This document shows, one piece after another, positions 8,555-16,728 of a DNA stretch of 42,899 nucleotides. The notes beneath the pieces were generated by a model. The model made no database searches. It was not told the origin of the DNA and saw only the letters and a program-made list of their open reading frames with translations. The stretch comes from an uncultured Oscillospiraceae bacterium. GTDB taxonomy: Bacteria; Bacillota; Clostridia; Oscillospirales; Oscillospiraceae. The stretch lies in assembly GCA_947631865.1 (NCBI GenBank), contig CANRNF010000018.1:1-42899 (forward strand), in the 5' to 3' direction. The position numbers were made by a program, and so were the translations under genes. Within the stretch, counting starts at the first letter, position 1. Each line of letters starts with the position of its first letter.

Positions 8555-9405
8555 GTGTCTACCTCGCTGTGGTCGTTGTTCCGGCTGTGCTGGCGGTACT
8601 CCTTGGGGCTGACGCCTTCCACCCGGCGGAAGCACTGGGAGAAGTAGCTGGCGGAGGAGAAGCCGAGCACCTGGGCGATATGGGACAGGGAGTGGTCTGT
8701 CTCCGCCAGAAGGAATTTGCTCTCCCGGATACGCCGCGCCGTCAGGTAGCGGATGGGGGAGACGCCGTATTCCTTCTGAAAGGCGTGGGCCAGATAGTAC
8801 TTGTTGAGATGGGCCGCCGCGGCCAACTGGTCCAGGGTGATGTTCTCCTTGAAGTGGTCGTCGATATACCGGCGCACCAGGCTGCATTCCCGGCTGGCCT
8901 TCTGCTCCCGGGGCGCGCTTTGGAGGATGGAGCCACGGTGGCGCACCAGCAGCAGGAGCAGGATGTGCATCAGGTCCTGGCACACGCCCTCATAACCGGT
9001 TTGGGCCCTCTGCGCCTCCAGAAGGAGCATGTCCAGGCATTGGGCCACCTGGCGCTGGTGGTAAAAGCCGGGGACCAATGCAAAGCCGTCGGCGCCGGCC
9101 AGCGTCTCCAGCCCGTCCACGCCCAGCACCACGTATTCCATCGGATCCTCCGGGGCGCTGATCTCCGTGTGGGGCACGGCGCCGCTGACCGCCATCAGGT
9201 CCCCTGCCGTCAGAGGGTGGGGAACCTGGCCGATCTGCATGGCGCCGCTGCCGGCGGTGACGAAGAAAAGCTCCGCGCAGGTGTGGGTATGTTCCGCGCT
9301 GGCCCACTCGGCGCTGTACTGGGCGCTGGTAACGTACAGCAGCCGCGCGCCGTCCAGCGCCGGCACGCCGCCGCTGCGGTCCAGAACATATTGCTGCGTG
9401 CTCAT
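8551..9405 (-). CDS. AraC-family transcriptional regulator
   Basis: The 284-residue protein has an N-terminal cupin-like sensor domain (about 20-150, with HTHTCAELFFV). The C-terminal double helix-turn-helix domain (about 185-278) holds ITLDQLAAAAHLNKYYLAHAF and the family signature GFSSASYFSQCFRR. It is divergent from the sugar ABC-GH112 genes, separated by 307 bp with promoters on both strands, so the natural inference is sugar-dependent control of that operon. ATG 9405 follows GGAGG by six bases. It is cotranscribed with the S51 gene. Confidence 0.93.
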   Translation of the reverse strand: MSTQQYVLDRSGGVPALDGARLLYVTSAQYSAEWASAEHTHTCAELFFVTAGSGAMQIGQVPHPLTAGDLMAVSGAVPHTEISAPEDPMEYVVLGVDGLETLAGADGFALVPGFYHQRQVAQCLDMLLLEAQRAQTGYEGVCQDLMHILLLLLVRHRGSILQSAPREQKASRECSLVRRYIDDHFKENITLDQLAAAAHLNKYYLAHAFQKEYGVSPIRYLTARRIRESKFLLAETDHSLSHIAQVLGFSSASYFSQCFRRVEGVSPKEYRQHSRNNDHSEVDT

Positions 9406-9415
9406 ATCATACCTC

Positions 9416-9435
9416 CACGGGCGATCATGCCCGTG
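9416..9435. promoter_or_regulatory. Dyad in the leader of the AraC-family gene, possible operator
   Basis: Perfect 7-bp inverted repeat CACGGGC-GATCAT-GCCCGTG, between the -10 box (9439-9444) and the ribosome site of the regulator. It spans the predicted transcription start, which fits autoregulation, or an RNA hairpin near the start codon. Confidence 0.4.
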
Positions 9436-9438
9436 ACC

Positions 9439-9467
9439 ATTATATCTGCTTTTTTAAAAGCGCGCAA
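9439..9467 (-). promoter_or_regulatory. Promoter of the AraC-family/S51 operon
   Basis: Read on the minus strand: TTGCGC (complement of 9462-9467), a 17-bp spacer, TATAAT (complement of 9439-9444). Start of transcription is expected near 9432. Confidence 0.7.
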
Positions 9468-9578
9468 CTGCCGACCATTAGGCTGAACAGCGCAGGAATT
9501 GTAAATATTGGCTGGCAAGTTATGGACTTTATCTAAACAAAGAATTAAACATTCTCAAAATTTGGGGCAAAATATATA

Positions 9579-9624
9579 AAAACAACAATAAAAATAAAAA
9601 CCAAAGCAATATTTCTGTTGTTTT
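9579..9624. promoter_or_regulatory. Inverted repeat overlapping the -35 of the sugar operon, possible operator
   Basis: AAAACAACA (9579-9587) and its exact complement TGTTGTTTT (9616-9624) are separated by 28 bp of A-rich DNA. The right arm covers the -35 box at 9618-9623. The rest of this 307-bp gene-free stretch (9406-9712) is AT-rich and shows nothing else I can name. Confidence 0.4.
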
Positions 9625-9645
9625 GGCGGCGGAAAAGTGTATACT
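9618..9645 (+). promoter_or_regulatory. Promoter of the ABC-GH112 operon
   Basis: TTGTTT (9618-9623), 16-bp spacer, TATACT (9640-9645). The -35 is imperfect, as expected for an activator-dependent promoter. The ribosome site AGGAGG is at 9700-9705. Confidence 0.55.
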
Positions 9646-9712
9646 GGATGTAAAGTTAAGAGGCATAGCCTCTCTAAGCGTAAACACAAATTAATTTTTA
9701 GGAGGAATCACC

Positions 9713-10918
9713 ATGAAGAAGCTTCTCAGCATCGTTCTTGTGGCCGTGATGGTCCTGGCGCTGGGCTGCACCGCTTTTGCCGATGGCACCGAGATCACCT
9801 ATTGGTCCATGTGGAACGAGGGCGAGCCCCAGGCCACCGTCATCGCCGAGGCCGCCGAGGCCTATGAGGCCGAGACTGGCGTGCACGTGAACATCGAGTG
9901 GAAGGGCCGCGACATCAACACCCTTCTGTCCGCCGCTCTGGAGTCCGGCGAGGATTTCGACCTGTTCGACGACGACTATACCCGTATCGGTCAGGTCTAT
10001 GCTCCCTATACTTACGACCTGACGGAGATGGCTGAGGCCGCCGGCTACGAGGGCTATGCCTGCTTCAACAACCAGGCCATCGCCTGGGCCGGCTACCTGA
10101 ACAGCCTTCCCGAGCAGCCCAACGTGGGCGGCGTGTTCTATGACAAGGCCGCCTTCGAGACCGCTGGCATCGAGGCCGCTCCCGCCACTTGGGCCGAGTT
10201 CCTGGATGCGTGCGCCAAGCTGAAGGATGCTGGCATTGACCCCCTGGCGCAGGACGACGCTTACTGCAATTTCACCTTCTATTACCACCTGGTCCGTTAT
10301 CTGGGCGAGGATGGCATCGCCGAACTGCGTGAGAACGGCGGCTGGGCTGATAACGAGAAGGCCGTTCAGGCCGTTCAGGACCTCATCGACCTGGTCAACG
10401 CCGGCTACCTGGCCGAGGGCGCGCCTGATGCGTATCCCTCCAGCCAGAACAAGATCGGTTTGGGCCTGGCCGCGATGGTCGTCTGCGCCGACTATGTGAC
10501 CGCTGAGGTCAACGCCAACACCGGCACCGAAGTCGATTGGGGTATGTTCAACTATCCCACCGTGGAGGGCGGCGCTTCTGCTGACGCTTACATGGGCGCC
10601 AACTCCCTGGCCATCCCCTCGTACAGCGAGCATGCCCAGGAGGCCTTTGATTTCGCCCTCTTCCTGACCACCGGCGAGTGGGGCCAGAAGCTGGCTGACG
10701 ACTGCCACCAGATCCCCGCCGACCCCACCAATGAGTGCACCTCTCTGCCCGGCGCTGTGGAGACGCTGCTGGCCGCCGAGAAGCCCATGAGCTGGTGCGG
10801 CGAGCTGAACACCCATCCCGCATGGCAGACCATGAGGGACATGTTCGTCGAGATGTTCGAGGGCAAGTATGAGTCCGGCGCTGAGTTCTGCGCCGCCATG
10901 GACGCTCTGTACGAGTAA
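9713..10918 (+). CDS. Sugar ABC transporter substrate-binding protein
   Basis: The 401-residue extracellular solute-binding protein of the carbohydrate family begins with a Sec signal peptide: MKK, a hydrophobic core of about 17 residues, then CTAFADG. The lipobox is not canonical (ALGC, with Leu at -2), whereas AFA followed by Asp is a good signal peptidase I site. The mature start EITYWSMWNEGEPQ is typical of family 1 sugar binders. It is first in the operon, and a hairpin behind it (10932-10961) should make it more abundant than the permeases. The neighbouring GH112 enzyme suggests a beta-1,3-galactosyl disaccharide ligand (inference). Confidence 0.92.
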   Translation: MKKLLSIVLVAVMVLALGCTAFADGTEITYWSMWNEGEPQATVIAEAAEAYEAETGVHVNIEWKGRDINTLLSAALESGEDFDLFDDDYTRIGQVYAPYTYDLTEMAEAAGYEGYACFNNQAIAWAGYLNSLPEQPNVGGVFYDKAAFETAGIEAAPATWAEFLDACAKLKDAGIDPLAQDDAYCNFTFYYHLVRYLGEDGIAELRENGGWADNEKAVQAVQDLIDLVNAGYLAEGAPDAYPSSQNKIGLGLAAMVVCADYVTAEVNANTGTEVDWGMFNYPTVEGGASADAYMGANSLAIPSYSEHAQEAFDFALFLTTGEWGQKLADDCHQIPADPTNECTSLPGAVETLLAAEKPMSWCGELNTHPAWQTMRDMFVEMFEGKYESGAEFCAAMDALYE

Positions 10919-10931
10919 TTCCCGACTGCGG

Positions 10932-10961
10932 CAGGCGGCACTTCGGTGCCGCCTGTTTTTT
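10932..10961 (+). terminator. Intra-operon terminator after the binding-protein gene
   Basis: Perfect 10-bp stem CAGGCGGCAC-TTCG-GTGCCGCCTG followed by six T. The TTCG tetraloop makes it very stable. Placed between binding protein and permease, it probably sets the usual excess of binding protein over membrane parts through partial read-through. Confidence 0.85.
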
Positions 10962-10987
10962 AATAGCGCGAGAGAGGGGGACCCTTC

Positions 10988-11881
10988 ATGAAGAAAAACA
11001 GGACGCTGATATTTTTGTTCATGGCGCCAACGGTGATATGCCTGCTGCTGATGTACGTCTATCCGGTGCTGCGCACGGTGGCCATGAGTTTCTTTCGGGT
11101 GGAGAGCGTAACGGCAGATATGGGGCTGTGGCGCTTTAATGGGGTGGACAACTATGTCAAGATATTTCACAATTCCGGCTTCATTATATCCCTGAGGAAC
11201 TTTCTTGCCATCTGGATCGTGGGCGGCGTCATCACGCTGGCCCTGTCCCTGCTCATCGCGGTGATCCTCACCAGCAAGATACGCTTCCAGGGCTTTTTCC
11301 GGGCGGCCATCTATCTGCCCAACGTGATCTCCGCCGTGGCCTTGGCCACTATGTGGGTGCAGTACATATTCAACTATGACTACGGCCTTCTGAACCAGCT
11401 GGTGACGTTTTTGGGCTTTGATAAGGTCCGCTGGCTGGGTACGGACGCCAAGCTCTGGGCCATGATCGCCGCGTTCATATACGGCAGCATCGGCTATTAT
11501 ATGCTGATCTACATCAGCGGCATCGAGGGCATCCCCACAGACCTGTACGAGGCCGCCACCATCGACGGCGCCAGCAAGGGAAAGCAGTTTTTCCGCATCA
11601 CGCTGCCTCTCCTGAAGGGTATCATCAAGACCACCATCACCTTCTGGACCATCAACGCCGCCACCTTCTACCTTTGGTCCAAGCTGTTCAGCCCAGTCCA
11701 AACGGAGGGCTCCACCATTGTGCCGGTCATATACCTCTATGACACGGTCTTCGGCGGCAAGGGCGTGGTCGAGCGTGACGCCGGCGCCGGCGCCGCGGTG
11801 GGCGTGGTGTTGACGCTGATCATCATCGCCGTGTATATCGTCACCGACAAGCTGCTGAAGAGCAGCGACCTGGAATACTGA
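10988..11881 (+). CDS. Sugar ABC transporter permease, first (MalF/UgpA-like)
   Basis: The 297-residue integral membrane protein has about six predicted helices, starting at LIFLFMAPTVICLLLMYVYP. The EAA loop that contacts the ATPase is YEAATIDGASKGKQFFRITLPLLKG (about residues 193-217). It forms the channel with the next gene. ATG 10988 follows GAGGGGG. No ATP-binding gene is present, so a shared MsmX/MsiK-type ATPase encoded elsewhere is the likely energiser. Confidence 0.93.
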   Translation: MKKNRTLIFLFMAPTVICLLLMYVYPVLRTVAMSFFRVESVTADMGLWRFNGVDNYVKIFHNSGFIISLRNFLAIWIVGGVITLALSLLIAVILTSKIRFQGFFRAAIYLPNVISAVALATMWVQYIFNYDYGLLNQLVTFLGFDKVRWLGTDAKLWAMIAAFIYGSIGYYMLIYISGIEGIPTDLYEAATIDGASKGKQFFRITLPLLKGIIKTTITFWTINAATFYLWSKLFSPVQTEGSTIVPVIYLYDTVFGGKGVVERDAGAGAAVGVVLTLIIIAVYIVTDKLLKSSDLEY

Positions 11882-11896
11882 CAGGAGGGGGAAGCG

Positions 11897-12754
11897 ATGG
11901 AAAAGACAAAGAACAAGATCAATTGGAAACGCGAACTGAAGATGCTTCCCGGATACCTGGTGGTGATCGCCTACGTGGCGTTCATGGTCATCATGCTGGT
12001 CTGGATATTCGGGGCCAGTCTTTCCACCTCCCGGGAGATATTCACCGGGAAGGTGCTGGAATTTCAAAGCGGCTTCCACTGGGAGAACTACGTCACCGCC
12101 TGGAAGACACAGAACGTGTCGGTGTTCTTCGGAAACTCACTTCTCTATTCCGTGGTTTCCTGCGCGGGCGTGCTGCTGATCTCGGCTCCGGCGGCCTATG
12201 TGCTCAGCCGGTGGAAGTTCCGGGGCAGCCAGACCATCCGCATCCTGCTGGTGATCGCCATGAGCGTGCCGGCCATCATGATCATCATGCCCCTGTACTC
12301 CCTGGCGGTGAAATGGGGCATCAAGGGCCGCATCCTGCTGATCGTACTGTATATCTTCATGCGGGTGCCCTATACGGCCATCTATATGCTGGATTTCTTC
12401 GCCACGCTCAGCCATGACTATGAGGAGGCCGCCGCCATCGACGGCTGCTCAGCCAACAAGACCTTCTGGGTCATCATGCTGCCCCTGATCCAGCCGGCTA
12501 TCATCACGGTGACCATCTTTAACTTCCTGTCTACCTGGAATGAGTTTTTCATGGCCCTGATCTTCACCTCCGGCAAGGAGATGACTCCCGTGGGCGTGGG
12601 CCTGCTGCAGATCGTCAACTCCATGAAGTATTCCGGCAACTACGGCGGACTGTTCGCCGCGGTCATCATCGTGTTCCTGCCCACGTTCCTGCTGTACCTG
12701 TTCATGAGCCGGCGCATCATCTCCGGCGTCACAGCGGGCGGCGTGAAGGGCTGA
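11897..12754 (+). CDS. Sugar ABC transporter permease, second (MalG/UgpE-like)
   Basis: The 285-residue membrane protein has about six helices and an EAA loop (YEEAAAIDGCSANKTFWVI, about residues 175-193). The C-terminus MSRRIISGVTAGGVKG is characteristic of the MalG class. It lies 15 bp after the first permease and has a strong AGGAGGGGG ribosome site. It pairs with that permease to import the sugar delivered by the binding protein. Confidence 0.93.
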   Translation: MEKTKNKINWKRELKMLPGYLVVIAYVAFMVIMLVWIFGASLSTSREIFTGKVLEFQSGFHWENYVTAWKTQNVSVFFGNSLLYSVVSCAGVLLISAPAAYVLSRWKFRGSQTIRILLVIAMSVPAIMIIMPLYSLAVKWGIKGRILLIVLYIFMRVPYTAIYMLDFFATLSHDYEEAAAIDGCSANKTFWVIMLPLIQPAIITVTIFNFLSTWNEFFMALIFTSGKEMTPVGVGLLQIVNSMKYSGNYGGLFAAVIIVFLPTFLLYLFMSRRIISGVTAGGVKG

Positions 12755-12782
12755 GCCTATTTCGACAAAGGACATTCTCTCT

Positions 12783-14942
12783 ATGGACAAAAAGACAGGG
12801 CGCGTGACCATACCCACCGACTTCGACGTGGTCCCGGAGACGCTGGAGCTGGTCCGCCGGTGGGGGGCGGACGCCATCCGCGACTGCGACGGTACCGATT
12901 TCCCCCCGGAGCTGAAGGACGCCGACGCCAAGATATATTCAACCTACTATACCACCCGCAAGGACAACGCCTGGGCCAAGGCCAACCCCGACGAGGTCCA
13001 GCAGTGCTATATCATGACCGGCTTTCGCACCGCCGGGGGCGGACCTCTCTATATCCGCCTCATGCAGGGCGTGAGCCCGGAGCTCATGACAGTGAATGAC
13101 CATGACGACATCCGCCGTTGGTGGGAGGTCATGGACAGAACAGCCGGTGAGCCTCTGGATCCGGACCGGTGGCGCTATGACGCCGACAGCGGCTGCGTGG
13201 TCATCGACCAGCCGAAGCTGTTCCACGACTACACCGTAAGCTTTTTGGCCTACCTTATCTGGGACCCGGTGCACATGTACAACGCTGTCACCAATGACTG
13301 GAAGGATTTTGAGCACCAGATCACCTTCGACGTGCGCCAGCCCAAGACACACGCCTACTCCCTGGAGCGGCTGCGGAAGTTCATCGAGGAGCACCCCTAT
13401 GTGGATGTGATCCGCTACACCACCTTCTTCCACCAGTTCACTCTTGTCTTCGACGAGCTGAAGCGGGAGAAATACGTGGACTGGTACGGCTACTCCGCCT
13501 CCGTGAGCCCCTATATCCTGGAGAAGTTCGAGAGGGAGGCTGGCTATCCTTTCCGGCCGGAGTACATCATCGACCAGGGGTATTATAACAACCAGTACCG
13601 GGTGCCGAGCAAAGAGTATAAGGACTTCATGGCTTTCCAGCGCCGGGAGGTGGCCGCCCTGGCCAAGGAGTTGGTGGACATCACCCACGGGATGGGCAAG
13701 GAAGCCATGATGTTCCTGGGCGACCACTGGATCGGTACCGAGCCATACATGGAGGAGTTCGCCTCCATCGGCCTGGACGCGGTGGTGGGCAGCGTTGGCA
13801 ACGGCTCCACGCTCCGGCTCATCTCCGACATCCCCGGCGTGAAGTACACGGAGGGACGGTTTCTGCCCTACTTCTTCCCGGACACCTTCCATCCCGGCGG
13901 AGACCCTGTCCGGGAGGCAAAGGAGAACTGGGTCACCGCCCGGCGGGCCATATTGCGCAAGCCCATCGACCGCATCGGCTATGGGGGATATCTGAAGCTT
14001 GCCTGCCAGTTCCCGGAATTCATCGACTATGTGCAGACGGTCTGCGATGAGTTTCGTGAACTGTACGATTCCATCAAGGGCCGGAAGCCCTGGTGCGTGC
14101 GGACCGTGGCGGTTCTGAACTCCTGGGGCAAGGCCCGGTCATGGGGCTGCCACATGGTCCACCATGCGCTGTATCACAAAAAGAACTACTCCTACGCCGG
14201 CGTCATCGAGGCCCTCTCCGGCGCGCCCTACGACGTGCGGTTTCTGAGCTTTGACGATATCCTTGCCGACCCCGGCGTGCTGGACGGGGTGGACGTGCTC
14301 CTGAACATCGGCGACGGAGATACGGCCCACACCGGCGGAGCCATATGGGAGGATGCACGCATCTCCTCCGCAATAAAGCGGTACGTGTGGAACGGCGGCG
14401 GCCTCATCGGCGTGGGCGAGCCCTCCGGCCACCAATACCAGGGCCGGTATATCCAGCTGGCCGGCGTACTGGGGGTGGAAAAGGAGACGGGCTTCACCTT
14501 GGGCTACGACAAGTACAACTGGACCGAGCACCCGGACCACTTCATCTTGGCGGACACAGTTGGCGCTGTGGACTTTGGCGAGGGGATGAAGAGCATGTAC
14601 GCCCTTCCGGAGACATCGATCCTTGTCCAGCGGGATAAGGAAGTCCAGCTGGCGGTGAATGAGTTCGGACGGGGCAGAGCGGTATATATCTCCGGCCTGC
14701 CGTACTCCTTCCAAAACACCCGCCTTTTGCACCGGGCCGTCCTCTGGTCCAGCCACGGTGAGGGAGAGCTCAAAAAGTGGTTCTCCTCCAACGTGAACGC
14801 CGAGGTCCACGCCTATCTGGACAGCGGCCGCTGGTGCGTGGTGAACAACACCTATGAGCCCCAGGACACAACTGTGTATACCGATGGGGAGAGCATGGAC
14901 CTGCACCTGCAGGCAAACGAGATACGCTGGTTCGACATTTGA
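12783..14942 (+). CDS. GH112 beta-1,3-galactosyl-N-acetylhexosamine phosphorylase
   Basis: The 719-residue protein matches the GH112 phosphorylases, which split galacto-N-biose or lacto-N-biose with phosphate into alpha-galactose 1-phosphate and the N-acetylhexosamine. Seen here: WGADAIRDCDGT near residue 28, RYTTFFHQF, and FLGDHWIGTEPY with Asp314, at the position of the general acid (Asp313) of the bifidobacterial enzyme. A TIM-barrel core is followed by an amidotransferase-like domain (LIGVGEPSG) and a C-terminal beta domain. Some clostridial GH112 enzymes use galactosyl-rhamnose, so the acceptor is not certain. It has no signal peptide and lies directly after the permeases, the same order as in the Bifidobacterium lacto-N-biose cluster. 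Confidence 0.92.
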   Translation: MDKKTGRVTIPTDFDVVPETLELVRRWGADAIRDCDGTDFPPELKDADAKIYSTYYTTRKDNAWAKANPDEVQQCYIMTGFRTAGGGPLYIRLMQGVSPELMTVNDHDDIRRWWEVMDRTAGEPLDPDRWRYDADSGCVVIDQPKLFHDYTVSFLAYLIWDPVHMYNAVTNDWKDFEHQITFDVRQPKTHAYSLERLRKFIEEHPYVDVIRYTTFFHQFTLVFDELKREKYVDWYGYSASVSPYILEKFEREAGYPFRPEYIIDQGYYNNQYRVPSKEYKDFMAFQRREVAALAKELVDITHGMGKEAMMFLGDHWIGTEPYMEEFASIGLDAVVGSVGNGSTLRLISDIPGVKYTEGRFLPYFFPDTFHPGGDPVREAKENWVTARRAILRKPIDRIGYGGYLKLACQFPEFIDYVQTVCDEFRELYDSIKGRKPWCVRTVAVLNSWGKARSWGCHMVHHALYHKKNYSYAGVIEALSGAPYDVRFLSFDDILADPGVLDGVDVLLNIGDGDTAHTGGAIWEDARISSAIKRYVWNGGGLIGVGEPSGHQYQGRYIQLAGVLGVEKETGFTLGYDKYNWTEHPDHFILADTVGAVDFGEGMKSMYALPETSILVQRDKEVQLAVNEFGRGRAVYISGLPYSFQNTRLLHRAVLWSSHGEGELKKWFSSNVNAEVHAYLDSGRWCVVNNTYEPQDTTVYTDGESMDLHLQANEIRWFDI

Positions 14943-14952
14943 GCGGCGAATC

Positions 14953-14978
14953 AAGCCCGGCGTTTTTTCGCCGGGCTT
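14953..14978 (+). terminator. Terminator of the ABC-GH112 operon
   Basis: Perfect 10-bp stem AAGCCCGGCG-TTTTTT-CGCCGGGCTT, 11 bp after the stop codon. The T tract after the stem is short (TTTAGCTTG). Confidence 0.65.
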
Positions 14979-14984
14979 TAGCTT

Positions 14985-15086
14985 GTCAAAAACGAGTTTT
15001 TGACTGCTAAGATCGAAACTGCTCGGCGAGAGTGGATCCCGCCGGCGGGAAGTCAAAAAGCCTGTCTTACAGCGGCTTTTGACTTC
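14985..15086. repeat. Cluster of dyads built on GTCAAAA
   Basis: GTCAAAAA-CGAG-TTTTTGAC (14985-15004) is a perfect hairpin. A second, larger dyad GAAGTCAAAA(A)GCC (15049-15062) faces GGCTTTTGACTTC (15074-15086). Between them is the palindrome CCCGCCGGCGGG (15038-15049). No coding frame fits. Function unknown. Confidence 0.55.
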
Positions 15087-15154
15087 ACGCGAGGGAATGC
15101 CGCGCGGCTCGGCCTGACCGGCCTTCGCTCCCTAAAAATAGATACTGCGCACGG

Positions 15155-15183
15155 TTGACGGGCCGGGCGGCCCATGCTATGCT
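15155..15183 (+). promoter_or_regulatory. Promoter of the HAD-dapF operon
   Basis: TTGACG (15155-15160), 17-bp spacer, TATGCT (15178-15183), about 20 bp before the coding start. Confidence 0.7.
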
Positions 15184-15209
15184 TGTAGTGCTGGGAAAGG
15201 GGGATGGAT

Positions 15210-15860
15210 ATGCTCACCGTCATATGGGACTGGAACGGCACGCTGCTGGACGATATGGATCTTGGTCTTGCCATTATGGACCGCATACTGTCCCGAAGAG
15301 GGCTGGTGCCCCTTGGGGAACTTTCCCGCTACCGGGAGATATTTACCTTCCCGGTGCGGGATTACTATGCCCTGGCGGGGATCGATCTGGACAGGGAGGA
15401 CTTCACGGACCTGGCGGAGGAGTATATGTCCGACTACCGGGCCCATGAGAGCGGCTGCCCTCTGATGGAGGGGGCACGGGAGACCCTGCGGGCCCTGGAC
15501 GGTATGGGCGTCACGCAGGTATTGGCCTCCGCCTCCCGGCAGGACGATCTGGAGCGGCAGGTGAGCGCCCGCGGCCTGGACGGCGTGTTTCAGGCGGTGC
15601 TGGGCATGACGGACGACCTGGGCGGCGGAAAATCCGGCCTGGCTGAGAGCTATATCCGGGCTCATGATCTGGACCCGGAGGAGGTAGTGTTCGTGGGCGA
15701 CACGATCCACGACTGGGAGACAGCCCGGAGCGTGGGCTGCCGGTGTGTGCTCATCGCAGGAGGCCATCAGAGCAGAGAGCGCCTCGCGGCCACAGGGGCG
15801 GCGGTGCTGGGCAGTATCAACGAGCTGCCCGGATATCTGTCCGAGCGGAGGGATAAATGA
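15210..15860 (+). CDS. HAD-superfamily hydrolase, phosphoglycolate phosphatase-like
   Basis: The 216-residue cytoplasmic phosphatase-like protein opens with the HAD motif I variant DWNGT (Asp7, Asn9). A helical cap follows, then motif II-like ASAS, the GGKSGLAES region with a lysine, and motif III/IV VFVGDTIHDWETA. Most HAD phosphatases have Asp where Asn9 stands. I chose ATG 15210 because AAAGGGGG ends six bases before it; another in-frame ATG at 15204 sits directly against the ribosome site. The stop overlaps dapF by 4 bp. Substrate unknown. Confidence 0.85.
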   Translation: MLTVIWDWNGTLLDDMDLGLAIMDRILSRRGLVPLGELSRYREIFTFPVRDYYALAGIDLDREDFTDLAEEYMSDYRAHESGCPLMEGARETLRALDGMGVTQVLASASRQDDLERQVSARGLDGVFQAVLGMTDDLGGGKSGLAESYIRAHDLDPEEVVFVGDTIHDWETARSVGCRCVLIAGGHQSRERLAATGAAVLGSINELPGYLSERRDK

Positions 15861-16699
15861 TGGACTTCTGGAAGATGAACGGCGCAGGGAACGACTTTAT
15901 CATCCTGGACGACAGAGAAAAGGCCATCCCTGACGAGAGGCTGCCCCATATCGCCGCGAAGCTCTGCCACCGGCGGATGTCCATCGGCGCGGACGGGCTC
16001 ATGGTGGTCCGGCCAGCCCGGCAGGACGGGGACTATCGGATGCTCTTTTTCAACTCCGACGGCTCGGAAGCGGGGATGTGCGGCAACGGCTCCCGGTGCA
16101 TTTGCCGCTATGGGTATGAAAATGGTCTTGCTGGCATGATCCAGCGGGTGGAGACCCTCTCCGGCACGGTGGAGGGCACGCGCGTAGACAAAAGGCATTA
16201 CCGGGTGCGTCTCAACTCTCCGTCGGTGCTGGAGACCGATCATCCCGTAAAGATAGACGGGAAGACGTATCACTGCGCCTACGTTGAACTGGGAAGGCCT
16301 GGCCTGCCCCACGCGGCGGTGTCCTATGATGGACTTTTGTCTGCGGATAAAGACGTTTTGCGGGCGTTTGGGCGGAAGCTGCGGTATCATCCCTCGTTCC
16401 CCCAGGGGGCCAATGTGACATTTTACGAGATAATGGACGAGAACAAACTCCGGGCTGTGACTTATGAGCGCGGGGTAGAGGACTTTACGCTGGCATGCGG
16501 TACGGGCGCAGGCTCCGCCGTGACGGCAATGAAGGCCGGCGGCAAACTTGGAGATGGGCCCGTCACCGTGGAGATGCCCGGCGGTACGCTAACCATCGAG
16601 GTGGAAAACGTGCCTGGCGCTCCGCCGGCCATCTATCTCACCGGACCGACCAACATCGTCTGCAAGGGGACTGTCATCGATGAGGACCTGGATATTTGA
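15857..16699 (+). CDS. dapF: Diaminopimelate epimerase
   Basis: DapF (280 residues) interconverts LL- and meso-diaminopimelate for lysine and peptidoglycan. Both catalytic cysteines are present: Cys75 in GMCGNGS and Cys214 in LACGTGAG. The N-terminal MNGAGNDF motif is typical. ATG 15857 overlaps the HAD stop (ATGA); a second ATG at 15860 is better spaced from GGAGGG (15847-15852), so the true start may be one codon later. No other dap genes are nearby. Confidence 0.96.
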   Translation: MMDFWKMNGAGNDFIILDDREKAIPDERLPHIAAKLCHRRMSIGADGLMVVRPARQDGDYRMLFFNSDGSEAGMCGNGSRCICRYGYENGLAGMIQRVETLSGTVEGTRVDKRHYRVRLNSPSVLETDHPVKIDGKTYHCAYVELGRPGLPHAAVSYDGLLSADKDVLRAFGRKLRYHPSFPQGANVTFYEIMDENKLRAVTYERGVEDFTLACGTGAGSAVTAMKAGGKLGDGPVTVEMPGGTLTIEVENVPGAPPAIYLTGPTNIVCKGTVIDEDLDI

Positions 16700-16728
16700 A
16701 AAGAGCAAGCCTGCTGGCTTGCTCTTTT
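16699..16728. terminator. Bidirectional terminator between dapF and the convergent gene
   Basis: Perfect 13-bp stem AAAAGAGCAAGCC-TGCT-GGCTTGCTCTTTT. The A/T-rich stem ends supply a U tract in both directions. It overlaps the last base of dapF and the last base of the minus-strand gene. Confidence 0.85.

Noticed and set aside
9698-12079. Open frame of about 790 codons on the minus strand across the binding-protein and permease genes
   Set aside because: It is a shadow created by high-GC codon use. The plus-strand frames have clear families, signal peptide, EAA loops and ribosome sites; the antisense product has no recognisable domain.
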